Source: Atlantibacter sp032075065
GTDB taxonomy: Bacteria; Pseudomonadota; Gammaproteobacteria; Enterobacterales; Enterobacteriaceae
Direction of reading: 5' to 3'
NCBI RefSeq assembly: GCF_032075065.1
Contig: NZ_DAMAZC010000079.1
Location: 1-17,952 of the forward strand
Length of the DNA: 17,952 nt
The notes under the pieces were generated by a model. It did not search any database. It had not been told where the DNA came from and saw only the letters and a program-made list of their open reading frames with translations. Of the stretch, positions 7,114-14,174 are shown one piece after another (positions within the stretch are counted from its first letter, which is position 1; each line of letters begins with the position of its first letter). Both the position numbers and the translations under genes were made by a program.

Positions 7114-8300
7114 GACGCGCTCCTGTCGTTCAGGCCAAATACGTTGAGCATGGTGGAGAGCTTGACGCCCGTTTCATGCCATTCCGATTCCGCTACCGAC
7201 GCCGGGACGATCCCCGCACCGGCGAAACAGCGGATCTGCTTATCGTTTAACTGCGCGCAGCGGATCGCCACCGCCCACTCGCCGTTGCCCTGGTCATCGC
7301 ACCAGCCGACGATCCCGCCGAACAGTTCGCGATCGAACGGCTCCAGCTCGGCGATCAACTGGCGGGCGACGGTGTGCGGGAAGCCGCTCAACGCGGGCGT
7401 CGGATGCAGCAGGCAGGCCAGCGACAGCGCATTTTCCTGTTCAGCGCAGGTTTCGCCGCTGATGGCGGTAGCCAGATGCCACAGCGTCGGGGTGGTGATC
7501 AGTTCGGGAGTTTCCGGCACCCGCAGGCGCTGGCTGCGGCCACTGAGGATCTGGCGCATCGCCTGGGTGACCAGCTGGTGTTCGTGGCGATCTTTGCGGG
7601 AATTCAATAGCCGATCCCCCACCAGTTTATCTTCGGTGCTGTTAGGGTGACGGCGCGCGGAACCCGCCAGCGGCAGCGAGTAAAACTGGTTTTGCTGTTT
7701 TCGCAGCAGCAGCTCCGGGCTGGCGCCGATCAGCGCGCCGCCGTCCGCCAGCGGAACGTGGAAGTTGTAGCTGGCGGGGTTAAGCGCCACCAGCCGGTTC
7801 AACAGCTGGTTACGATCCAGCGCGTCGGCGGTGGTGATATCGATCAGGCGCGACAGCACCACTTTGCTGACTTCCGGCGTGGCGGTCAGCGCGGCGGCGC
7901 GCTCCACCATCGCCATAAACTGCGGTTTTTCCGGGATGGCCTGCTGCGCTATCAGCCGCAACTGCGGCGGCGCGGCGGTACGCGCGCGGGCTAACATCGC
8001 GCGGTGGGAAAACGCCTGATAGGCGCGCGGCACAAACAGCGCTGAGGGTTTACGGGTATCGAACGGGATTGCGCCGACCACAATCGGCTTGTCACAGCCC
8101 TTGTCACGGGCGGCGGCGAAAGCGGCGCGCAGCTGCTGTTGAAATTCGCCGTTAAGATCTTCGCCATCAGCGGCGGGGGTGGTCAGCCGGGACAGGCAGC
8201 CGGATGTCACCAGATTGCGATGCGGCGACATAAAGAAAAAGCTGTCAGGTGAAAGGGTGACAGCGTGCTGTTGGGATTCCTCTGCCAAAGACGCCTCCAT
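7110..8300 (-). CDS. entC: Isochorismate synthase EntC
   Basis: First committed step of enterobactin synthesis: Mg-dependent conversion of chorismate to isochorismate. It has 396 residues from the chosen start (E. coli 391). Chorismate-binding-family landmarks: Lys146 in EVSKVVLSR (general base), Glu196 in GASPELLLR, Glu240 in DRHEHQLV, LLHPTPALSGFP, and FAGAGIVP with a Mg-binding glutamate nearby. I start at the ATG at 8300 (MEASLAEESQQ aligns with E. coli MDTSLAEEVQQ), with GGAGGAG directly upstream; an ATG at 8312 would place that ribosome-binding site inside the gene. It is the first gene of entCEBAH, divergent from fepB, with a near-perfect Fur box 29 bases upstream. Confidence 0.97.
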   Translation of the reverse strand: MEASLAEESQQHAVTLSPDSFFFMSPHRNLVTSGCLSRLTTPAADGEDLNGEFQQQLRAAFAAARDKGCDKPIVVGAIPFDTRKPSALFVPRAYQAFSHRAMLARARTAAPPQLRLIAQQAIPEKPQFMAMVERAAALTATPEVSKVVLSRLIDITTADALDRNQLLNRLVALNPASYNFHVPLADGGALIGASPELLLRKQQNQFYSLPLAGSARRHPNSTEDKLVGDRLLNSRKDRHEHQLVTQAMRQILSGRSQRLRVPETPELITTPTLWHLATAISGETCAEQENALSLACLLHPTPALSGFPHTVARQLIAELEPFDRELFGGIVGWCDDQGNGEWAVAIRCAQLNDKQIRCFAGAGIVPASVAESEWHETGVKLSTMLNVFGLNDRSAS

Positions 8301-8328
8301 ACGCTCCTCCATAAAATGATAAGGTGTT

Positions 8329-8343
8329 TAATAATTATTATCA
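8329..8343. promoter_or_regulatory. Fur box, entC side
   Basis: TAATAAT-T-ATTATCA matches the 7-1-7 Fur consensus TGATAAT-N-ATTATCA at 13 of 14 positions. A further half-site, TGATAAG (8317-8323), lies closer to entC and would allow a second Fur dimer. It is placed to repress the entC operon when iron is plentiful. Confidence 0.85.
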
Positions 8344-8471
8344 TTTGCGTTTGGTGGCGTAACCTAAGGGCAAAGCGCCCGATTGTCAATGCAGCGCGAG
8401 CGATTTCGGGCACAAAGCCAGCGGCAATTGTTGTTCACAGCGCTTGCAACCGGACCGGGCAATGTTGAAAA

Positions 8472-8486
8472 TGAGAAGCATTACTA
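8472..8486. promoter_or_regulatory. Weaker Fur-like box, fepB side
   Basis: TGAGAAG-C-ATTACTA matches the 7-1-7 Fur consensus at 10 of 14 positions and lies just before the fepB start. Divergent entC-fepB regions of related bacteria carry Fur sites on both sides, which supports a second site. TTGCAA at 8443-8448 is a possible fepB -35; I found no clear -10. Confidence 0.5.
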
Positions 8487-8495
8487 ACCTTTACC

Positions 8496-9467
8496 GTGGG
8501 ACTCTACGCCGTGAAATCACGCTTCACCTTTGGGCTGCTGCTCTCCCTGCTCGCTTTCGGATTTACCTCACTCACCCAGGCCGCCGACTGGCCGCGCCAG
8601 ATCCAGGACAGCCGGGGCACGCACACGCTTGAGCAGATGCCCCAGCGTATTGTCTCCACCAGCGTCACGCTGACCGGCTCGCTGCTGGCGATTGACGCGC
8701 CGGTGGTCGCCAGCGGCGCAACTTCGCCAGGCAACCGGGTGGCGGATGGTCAGGGCTTTCTGAAACAATGGGGCGAGGTGGCGAAACAGCGTAACGTGCA
8801 GCGGCTGTATATCGGAGAAGCCAATGCCGAAGCGGTTGCAGCCCAGATGCCGGATCTGATTTTGATCAGCGCCACCGGCGGCGATTCGGCGCTACCGCTT
8901 TACGATCAGCTTTCCGCCATCGCGCCGACGTTAATCATTAATTACGACGATAAAAGCTGGCAGCAGCTGTTAACCCAACTCGGTGCCATCACCGGCCATG
9001 AAAAGCAGGCCGCCGAGCGCATCGCCAGTTTCGATAAGCGTTTAGCCGAAGTCAAAGCACAGATCGCCCTGCCGCCGCAACCGGTGAGCGCGCTGGTGTA
9101 CAACCCGGCGGCGCACGGCGCGAATCTCTGGACGCCGGAATCGGCGCAGGGGAAATTGTTACAGCAGCTCGGTTTTACCCAGGCCGCCCTGCCCACTAAT
9201 CTGCAAACCAGCCAGTCGCAGGGCAAACGCCATGACATCATTCAGCTCGGCGGTGAGGATCTGGCGGCGGGTTTGAATGGCGAGACGCTGTTTCTGTTCG
9301 CCGGAGATGAGCGGGACGCCAAAGCGCTGGCGGACAATCCGCTGTTAAAACATCTGCCTGCGGTACAGCAGCAGCGCGTCTACCCGCTGGGCACCGAAAC
9401 TTTTCGTCTCGATTACTATAGCGCCAGCCAACTGTTGACCCGGCTGACGCAGCTGTTTAAATCATGA
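8496..9467 (+). CDS. fepB: Ferric-enterobactin periplasmic binding protein FepB
   Basis: Periplasmic carrier that takes ferric enterobactin (imported by FepA/TonB) to the FepDGC transporter. At about 318-323 residues it matches E. coli FepB (318). A signal peptide with core FGLLLSLLAFGF ends at LTQA before ADWPRQI, the mature N-terminus. The cobalamin/siderophore-binding fold shows PQRIVSTSVTLTGSLLAIDAP, LYIGEANAEAVAAQMPDLIL, and near the end GTETFRLDYYSA. The start is uncertain: GTG at 8496 or GTG at 8511, the latter giving a 24-residue signal peptide; neither has a good ribosome-binding site. The frame is intact to a stop that overlaps the convergent entS stop by 6 bases. Confidence 0.94.
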   Translation: MGLYAVKSRFTFGLLLSLLAFGFTSLTQAADWPRQIQDSRGTHTLEQMPQRIVSTSVTLTGSLLAIDAPVVASGATSPGNRVADGQGFLKQWGEVAKQRNVQRLYIGEANAEAVAAQMPDLILISATGGDSALPLYDQLSAIAPTLIINYDDKSWQQLLTQLGAITGHEKQAAERIASFDKRLAEVKAQIALPPQPVSALVYNPAAHGANLWTPESAQGKLLQQLGFTQAALPTNLQTSQSQGKRHDIIQLGGEDLAAGLNGETLFLFAGDERDAKALADNPLLKHLPAVQQQRVYPLGTETFRLDYYSASQLLTRLTQLFKS

Positions 9468-10709
9468 TGACTGCGCCGCTTGCGGCGCAGGTTGACGGAA
9501 GCGGCGCAGTTCATTGAGCAGCAGCGCCAGCAATACCCCCATCACCGCCAGCCCCAGACCGCTGACGCTTGCCGAAGCGGCAGGCGTCAGCAGCGTCCCG
9601 AACGCCCCCAGCAGCGCCGCGCCAATGGCATCCCCGGTCACGTTCTGCGCTGTCCACAGCCCGTTGATGCGCCCCAGCATGTCGTCCGGCGTTTGGGTTT
9701 GAATCAATGTGTATTGCAACAGCGAGCTGATGGCGCTGAGATAGCCGAACAGCGCCAGGCACACCACCGCCAGCCCCCACAGCGGCATTACGCCAAACAC
9801 GCCCACCGCCAGGAAGGCCGCCACGGTGGTCGCCAGCATCACTCTGCCCGGCATCGCGGTATGCGCGATGCGCCCGCTGGTCAGCGCCCCCAGCGCCGCG
9901 CCGAGCGGCACGGCGGCGTATAAAAACCCAATCTGGCTGGCGGACATCTGCCAGTGATTCGCCAGCGCCGGATAAAGTACCCGCACCGCGCTCGCCATCG
10001 TCAATAACGCGCCCACCAGCGCCACGCCGCCGATCAGCGGATTGCTCAGCAGAAAGCGAAACGCCTGCAACAGCGCGCGCAGCGGGTGTTCGCGCTGCAT
10101 CTGCGGGGCGGGCATACGCGGCAGGCTGAACAGCGGGATCAGCGTGATAAAGGTGCCCATCGCCGCCAGACCAAAGTTCCACGCCACGCCGCCGCTCGCC
10201 AGCAGCAGCCCGCCGATCATCGGGGCGATGACCGAACCCAGGCGCACCGTCAGCATGGTGATCGCCCCCGCCTGCATCACGTTCTCGCGCCCCACCAGGC
10301 CCGGCGTGGCGGCCAGCAGCGCCGTGACGCCAATCGCGCCGAAAAAGCCGTCCCACAGTCCCAGCAGATAAATCGCTATTAAAGAGGGTTCCGGCAGCAG
10401 GGCGTTAATAAACAGCCCGATAAACCCCAGGCCGCAGGTGGAGCGGGCGATCAGGATCAGCCGCTTGCGCTCGTGGCGGTCCGCCAGCACGCCGCCGGAA
10501 ATCAATCCGATAAACATCGCCCCGCCGGTCAGAGTGACCGCCAGCCCCACCAGCCACGGCGAGCCGGTCAGGGTTTGGATCTGCACCGGCACGGCCACGC
10601 CCAGTAGCCCCAGAGAAACAATGGAAATAAAGCGCGCCAGAAACACCGCCCGGAAAGCCGGGTTAGTTTTGAGCAGGGAAAGATTGAGCAGCAGCGAATG
10701 TTGGTTCAT
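9462..10709 (-). CDS. entS: Enterobactin exporter EntS (MFS)
   Basis: Inner-membrane major-facilitator efflux pump that moves newly made enterobactin out of the cytoplasm. At 415 residues it equals E. coli EntS (416) in length, with about 12 hydrophobic segments. It begins MNQHSLLLNLSLLKTNPAFR, matching the E. coli start. Between segments 2 and 3 is the MFS motif GGVLADRHERKR (about 72-83), and GRINGLWTAQNVTGDAIGAALLG lies in the C-terminal half. The ATG at 10709 is preceded by AAGG. It is divergent from fepD across a Fur-controlled region and convergent with fepB with overlapping stops. Confidence 0.96.
   Translation of the reverse strand: MNQHSLLLNLSLLKTNPAFRAVFLARFISIVSLGLLGVAVPVQIQTLTGSPWLVGLAVTLTGGAMFIGLISGGVLADRHERKRLILIARSTCGLGFIGLFINALLPEPSLIAIYLLGLWDGFFGAIGVTALLAATPGLVGRENVMQAGAITMLTVRLGSVIAPMIGGLLLASGGVAWNFGLAAMGTFITLIPLFSLPRMPAPQMQREHPLRALLQAFRFLLSNPLIGGVALVGALLTMASAVRVLYPALANHWQMSASQIGFLYAAVPLGAALGALTSGRIAHTAMPGRVMLATTVAAFLAVGVFGVMPLWGLAVVCLALFGYLSAISSLLQYTLIQTQTPDDMLGRINGLWTAQNVTGDAIGAALLGAFGTLLTPAASASVSGLGLAVMGVLLALLLNELRRFRQPAPQAAQSS
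9472..9489. repeat. Perfect GC-rich inverted repeat at the fepB/entS convergence
   Basis: TGCGCCGC (9472-9479) and GCGGCGCA (9482-9489) are perfectly complementary around TT, giving a tight stem with a CTTG-type tetraloop. It lies in the last codons of entS, just past the fepB stop. No T-run follows on either strand, so it may act as a 3'-end stabiliser or bidirectional pause rather than an intrinsic terminator. Confidence 0.55.
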
Positions 10710-10773
10710 TACATGGCCTTAGAGCGGAATTTTTTCTTACCGAATAACGGGGGCGTCATGCTAACATAGCCCA

Positions 10774-10802
10774 ATAAGAGTGATAATAACTATCATTACC
10801 AA
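10774..10802 (-). promoter_or_regulatory. Candidate entS promoter
   Basis: On the minus strand: TTGGTA (10802-10797), a 17-base spacer, TCTTAT (10779-10774). The Fur box lies entirely in the spacer, which would block the promoter. Each hexamer matches the sigma70 consensus at four of six bases. Confidence 0.45.
10781..10795. promoter_or_regulatory. Fur box between entS and fepD
   Basis: TGATAAT-A-ACTATCA matches the 7-1-7 Fur consensus TGATAAT-N-ATTATCA at 13 of 14 positions. It sits midway in the 109-base divergent region, so one site can control both entS and fepDGC. Confidence 0.85.
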
Positions 10803-10818
10803 TTGTGGAATATTTGTG

Positions 10819-11826
10819 ATGTCGCTTTTCCGGTTACCAGGGCGCACGGCTGCGCTGTTGGGCCTTATCATTTTGCTACTGCTGATGGCGGCGCTGAGCC
10901 TGTCGATTGGCGCGAAGCCGATTGAATTCTCCGTGGTGCTGGACGCGCTAAGCGGCCAGTGTCAAAGCCCCGACTGCACCATCGTGCGCGATGTGCGCCT
11001 TCCCCGCACCCTGGCGGGATTACTGGCGGGCTGCGCGCTGGGCGTAGCTGGCGCGCTGATGCAAACGCTGACCCGCAATCCCCTCGCCGACCCCGGCCTG
11101 TTGGGCGTTAATTCCGGCGCCAGTTTCGCCATCGTGGTCGGCACTGCGCTGTTAGGCCTCTCTTCCACAATGATGCTGCTGGCCCTCGCCTTTGGCGGCG
11201 CGATGGCGGCCTCGCTGGTGGTGGCATTTACCGGCAGCGCGGGCGGCGGGCAGCTTAGCCCGGTGCGCCTGACGCTGGCGGGCGTGGCGCTGGCGGCGGT
11301 GCTGGAGGGGCTGTCCAACGGGATCGCGCTGCTAAACCCGGTGGTGTATGACCAACTGCGTTTCTGGCAGTCCGGCTCGCTGGATATCCGCACCCTGATG
11401 ACCCTGAAAGTGGTACTGGCCCCGGTGTTAATCGGCCTGTTAATCGCCCTGCTGCTGGCCCGGTCGTTGAACAGCCTGAGCATGGGCAGCGATACCGCCA
11501 CCGCGCTGGGCAGCCGCGTCGCGCGGACTCAACTGTCTGGACTGGTGGCGATTACCCTGCTGTGCGGCAGCGCGACCGCGCTGGTCGGCCCGATCGCTTT
11601 TATTGGTTTAATGATGCCGCACCTGTCGCGCTGGCTGGTGGGCCAGGATCACCGCTGGTCGCTGCCCGCTACGCTGCTGGCGACGCCGCTGTTACTGCTG
11701 CTGGCGGATATTATTGGCCGCCTCATCGTACCAGGCGAAATTCGCGTCTCGGTAGTGAGCGCGTTTATCGGCGCGCCGGTGCTGATTTATCTGGTACGCC
11801 GTCGGCGTAATGGAGTGACGCTATGA
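10819..11826 (+). CDS. fepD: Ferric-enterobactin ABC transporter permease FepD
   Basis: One of two inner-membrane permeases of the ferric-enterobactin importer (FecCD family). It has 335 residues from the chosen ATG (E. coli 334). The protein is almost wholly hydrophobic with about nine to ten membrane segments. Conserved landmarks: VRLPRTLAGLLAGCALGVAG, QTLTRNPLADPGLLGVNSGA, GGGQLSPVRLTLAGVALAA, and GSDTATALGSRVARTQ, the cytoplasmic region that meets the ATPase. The frame extends up to a GTG at 10780, but that codon abuts the Fur box and would add 13 residues with no counterpart, so I start at 10819. The stop overlaps fepG by 4 bases (ATGA). Confidence 0.96.
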   Translation: MSLFRLPGRTAALLGLIILLLLMAALSLSIGAKPIEFSVVLDALSGQCQSPDCTIVRDVRLPRTLAGLLAGCALGVAGALMQTLTRNPLADPGLLGVNSGASFAIVVGTALLGLSSTMMLLALAFGGAMAASLVVAFTGSAGGGQLSPVRLTLAGVALAAVLEGLSNGIALLNPVVYDQLRFWQSGSLDIRTLMTLKVVLAPVLIGLLIALLLARSLNSLSMGSDTATALGSRVARTQLSGLVAITLLCGSATALVGPIAFIGLMMPHLSRWLVGQDHRWSLPATLLATPLLLLLADIIGRLIVPGEIRVSVVSAFIGAPVLIYLVRRRRNGVTL

Positions 11827-12812
11827 GCCTCTCCCCTCGCCTGTTAACTGTGCTGGCGCTGTTTTGCCTGGCGGCGGCGGCGATGGCGGTGTGGAGTTTA
11901 TCCAGCGGCGCGCTGCCGCTAACCGCTTCGCAGGTAATTACCGCGCTGCTGGGCGACGGCCCGCGCCAAGTTTCGTTAGTGGTGGTGGAATGGCGATTGC
12001 CGCGGGTATTAATGGCGGTGGTGATTGGCGCGGCGCTAGGCGTCAGCGGGGCAATCTTCCAGTCGCTGATGCGCAACCCGCTGGGCAGCCCGGACGTAAT
12101 GGGCTTTAACATGGGCGCGTGGAGCGGGGTGCTGATCGCCATGGTATTGTTCGGCCAGAGTTTAAGCGCCATCACCCTGGCGGCGCTGGGCGGCGGTATC
12201 GTAACCTCGCTGCTGGTGTGGGCGCTGGCCTGGCGCAACGGCATCGACACCTTCCGGCTGATTATTATCGGTATCGGCATGCGCGCCATGCTGGTGGCGT
12301 TCAATACCTGGCTGCTGTTGCAGGCGTCGCTGGAGACCGCGCTGTCCGCCGAGATGTGGAACGCCGGCTCGCTCAACGGCCTGACCTGGGGCAAAACTTT
12401 TCCGGCTGTGCCGCTGATTGCTATCGCCCTGCTGGCGGCGGCTCTGCTGGTGCGCCGGATGCGGCTGTTGGAGATGGGCGACGACAGCGCCTGCGCGCTG
12501 GGCGTGGCGGTGGAACGTTCACGGCTGCTGCTGATGCTGACCGCCGTCACGCTTACCGCCGCCGCAACCGCGCTGGCCGGCCCAATTTCGTTTATCGCGC
12601 TGGTTGCGCCGCATATCGCCCGGCGCTTAAGCCTGACCTCGCGCTTTGGTTTATTGCAGTCGGCGCTGTGCGGCGGCACCCTGTTACTGGCCGCTGATTT
12701 ATGCGCCCAGCGCCTGTTTACCCCCTACCAGCTTCCCGTGGGCGTTGTCACCGTCAGTATCGGCGGTATTTACCTCATCGCCTTGTTGATTCAGGAGTCC
12801 CGCAAGAGATGA
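11823..12812 (+). CDS. fepG: Ferric-enterobactin ABC transporter permease FepG
   Basis: Partner permease of FepD, 329 residues (E. coli 330), with the same FecCD-family architecture of about ten membrane segments. Conserved stretches: EWRLPRVLMAVVIGAALGVSG, SLMRNPLGSPDVMGFNMGAW, DTFRLIIIGIGMRAML, RLLEMGDDSACALGV (ATPase-coupling loop), and LAGPISFIALVAPHIARR. The start overlaps the fepD stop and the stop overlaps the fepC start, both by 4 bases or fewer, indicating one coupled fepDGC unit. Confidence 0.97.
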   Translation: MSLSPRLLTVLALFCLAAAAMAVWSLSSGALPLTASQVITALLGDGPRQVSLVVVEWRLPRVLMAVVIGAALGVSGAIFQSLMRNPLGSPDVMGFNMGAWSGVLIAMVLFGQSLSAITLAALGGGIVTSLLVWALAWRNGIDTFRLIIIGIGMRAMLVAFNTWLLLQASLETALSAEMWNAGSLNGLTWGKTFPAVPLIAIALLAAALLVRRMRLLEMGDDSACALGVAVERSRLLLMLTAVTLTAAATALAGPISFIALVAPHIARRLSLTSRFGLLQSALCGGTLLLAADLCAQRLFTPYQLPVGVVTVSIGGIYLIALLIQESRKR

Positions 12813-13600
12813 CCCAGTCCCGCCTGCATGGCGCAACGCTGACGCTCGGCTACGGCAAAAAAATCATTGCCGAGTCGCTTAACGTGTCGATCCCCGATGG
12901 CAAATTTACCGCCATTATCGGCCCGAACGGCTGCGGCAAATCGACGCTGCTGCGTACTTTAAGCCGTCTGATGAAGCCGCTAAACGGCCAGGTGTGGCTT
13001 GATGGCAAACACATTGAGCAGTACGCCACCAAAGACGTAGCGCGGCGCATCGGCTTACTGCCGCAAAACGCCAGCGCGCCCGGCGATATCACGGTGCAGG
13101 AACTGGTAAGCCGCGGCCGTTATCCGCATCAACCGTTGTTTACCCGCTGGCGCGAAGAGGACGAGCGCGCCGTGAGCCGCGCCATGAAAGCCACCGGGAT
13201 TGAAGCCCTCGCCAGCCAGAGCGTGGATACCCTGTCCGGCGGCCAGCGCCAGCGTGCCTGGATCGCCATGGTGCTGGCCCAGGAAACCTCAATTCTGCTG
13301 CTGGATGAACCCACCACCTGGCTGGATATCAGCCATCAAATCGATCTGCTGGAGCTGCTGAGCGCGCTGAATAAGCAGCAGGGCTTTACCCTAGCGGCAG
13401 TGCTGCACGATCTCAACCAGGCGTGCCGCTATGCGAACCATATTATCGCGCTGCGTGAAGGGGTGATTGTGGCGCAAGGCGATCCCAAAGAGATTGTCAC
13501 CGCGGAACTGATCGAACGCATCTACGGGATGCGCTGCATGATTATTGACGATCCGGTGGCGGGCACGCCGCTGGTGGTGCCGCTGGGACGGCGCGCCTAG
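12809..13600 (+). CDS. fepC: Ferric-enterobactin ABC transporter ATPase FepC
   Basis: Cytoplasmic ATPase that drives FepDG. It has 263 residues from the ATG at 12809, which overlaps the fepG stop; an open frame reaching up to 12701 lies inside fepG and is not part of the gene. Visible: Walker A GPNGCGKST (38-46), Q-loop glutamine Q86, signature LSGGQ (142-146), Walker B ILLLDEP (162-168), H-loop histidine H200 in AAVLHDLNQ. The C-terminus stops at VPLGRRA, about seven residues short of my memory of E. coli FepC, outside the catalytic core. A bidirectional terminator-like hairpin follows, then a gene from a different E. coli locus. Confidence 0.96.
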   Translation: MTQSRLHGATLTLGYGKKIIAESLNVSIPDGKFTAIIGPNGCGKSTLLRTLSRLMKPLNGQVWLDGKHIEQYATKDVARRIGLLPQNASAPGDITVQELVSRGRYPHQPLFTRWREEDERAVSRAMKATGIEALASQSVDTLSGGQRQRAWIAMVLAQETSILLLDEPTTWLDISHQIDLLELLSALNKQQGFTLAAVLHDLNQACRYANHIIALREGVIVAQGDPKEIVTAELIERIYGMRCMIIDDPVAGTPLVVPLGRRA

Positions 13601-13607
13601 CCTGGTT

Positions 13608-13630
13608 TGGCCCTCTGCGTCTGAGGGCCA
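13608..13630. terminator. Terminator-like hairpin between convergent fepC and ygjH
   Basis: TGGCCCTC (13608-13615) and GAGGGCCA (13623-13630) pair perfectly over 8 bp around a 7-base loop. It lies 7 bases after the fepC stop and 4 before the ygjH stop. The T content after the stem is low on both strands (ATTGATT on plus), so efficiency is uncertain. It marks the junction of two loci that are apart in E. coli. Confidence 0.6.
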
Positions 13631-13634
13631 TTGA

Positions 13635-13967
13635 TTACACGATCCGCACGCCTGCGGGCATCAGGCGCTCCGGCGTCAGCAGCACGCTTTCGCTGCCGTC
13701 ATCGGTTTCCGCGCACAGCAGCATGCACTCCGAGGTTTCCCCGCGCATCTTTGCTTTCGCCAGGTTGCACAGCACCACCACCGTTTTACCCAGTAGCTCC
13801 TGCTCACTGTAGTACGGCACCAGGCTGGTCACCGTTTGCAGCGTGCGCTCGCCTACGTCAATCTGCGCAATGTACAGTTTGTCGGCATTGGCGTGGCGTT
13901 TCACCTCAACCACTTTGCCGGTACGCATTTCCAGCTTTGCGAAATCATCATAAGCTACGGTATCCAT
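13635..13967 (-). CDS. ygjH: tRNA-binding OB-fold protein YgjH (CsaA-like)
   Basis: Small cytoplasmic protein of 110 residues, equal to E. coli YgjH, made of a single tRNA-binding EMAPII/Arc1p-type OB-fold domain like that of CsaA and the C-terminus of MetRS. Visible motifs: FAKLEMRTGKVVEVKRH, ANADKLYIAQIDVG, VTSLVPYYSE, VVVLCNLAKAKMRGETSE. Family knowledge: these domains bind tRNA or act as chaperones; the exact role of YgjH is not settled. I start at the ATG at 13967, with AAGGAGGA 3-5 bases upstream; the GTG just before it is too close to that site. The gene sits beside ebgR as in E. coli, without patA upstream. Confidence 0.94.
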   Translation of the reverse strand: MDTVAYDDFAKLEMRTGKVVEVKRHANADKLYIAQIDVGERTLQTVTSLVPYYSEQELLGKTVVVLCNLAKAKMRGETSECMLLCAETDDGSESVLLTPERLMPAGVRIV

Positions 13968-13975
13968 CACTCCTC

Positions 13976-13996
13976 CTTAGTAAATATTTAGTAAAA
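13976..13996. promoter_or_regulatory. Two tandem EbgR-operator-like half-sites over the ygjH leader
   Basis: TTTAGTAAAA (13987-13996) is identical to the left arm of the palindrome upstream of ebgA, and CTTAGTAAAT (13976-13985) matches it at 8 of 10 bases, spaced 11 bp, about one helical turn. They overlap the edge of the ygjH ribosome-binding site. They are direct rather than inverted repeats, so binding by EbgR is speculative; an AT-rich promoter element is the alternative. Confidence 0.35.
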
Positions 13997-14078
13997 TATA
14001 CCACCAAAATTTTCCCGGACCGCGCTTTGCCGATAAAATTGTTAGTCGGGTCACGGTTTGGACTCTTCTGCGGTGATG

Positions 14079-14096
14079 AATAACCGCGCGGTTATT
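14079..14096. repeat. Perfect 18-bp palindrome upstream of ebgR
   Basis: AATAACCGCGCGGTTATT is its own reverse complement. It lies about 78 bases before the ebgR start and about 110 upstream of ygjH, in a region with no gene. No T-run follows, so it looks more like an operator for a dimeric regulator than a terminator. It does not resemble the EbgR-type arm TTTAGTAAAA. Confidence 0.6.
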
Positions 14097-14130
14097 TACT
14101 GAAAATAGATGCAGGAATGGCGGCTTGCTT

Positions 14131-14136
14131 TACAAT
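14131..14136 (+). promoter_or_regulatory. Possible ebgR -10 element
   Basis: TACAAT matches TATAAT at five of six bases and lies 38 bases before the ebgR start. No good -35 sits at 16-18 bases (GATGCA at 14108-14113 is poor), so an activator or a weak promoter is implied. Confidence 0.3.
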
Positions 14137-14174
14137 GAGCGGGCGAAAAGGGGCAACGTCAGATAAGGAAAATG

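Noticed and set aside
9511..10356. A 281-codon minus-strand open frame inside entS in another frame
   Set aside because: It lies wholly within the conserved entS gene, is rich in Arg/Gly/Ala as shadow frames of GC-rich DNA are, and has no domain or ribosome-binding site.
10780..10818. Upstream GTG start for fepD
   Set aside because: It abuts the Fur box and adds 13 residues without a counterpart in FepD; the ATG at 10819 gives the expected length.
3474..13600. The siderophore cluster as a novel biosynthetic system
   Set aside because: Every gene is a clear orthologue of a known enterobactin gene in the usual order and orientation; only the flanks are unusual.
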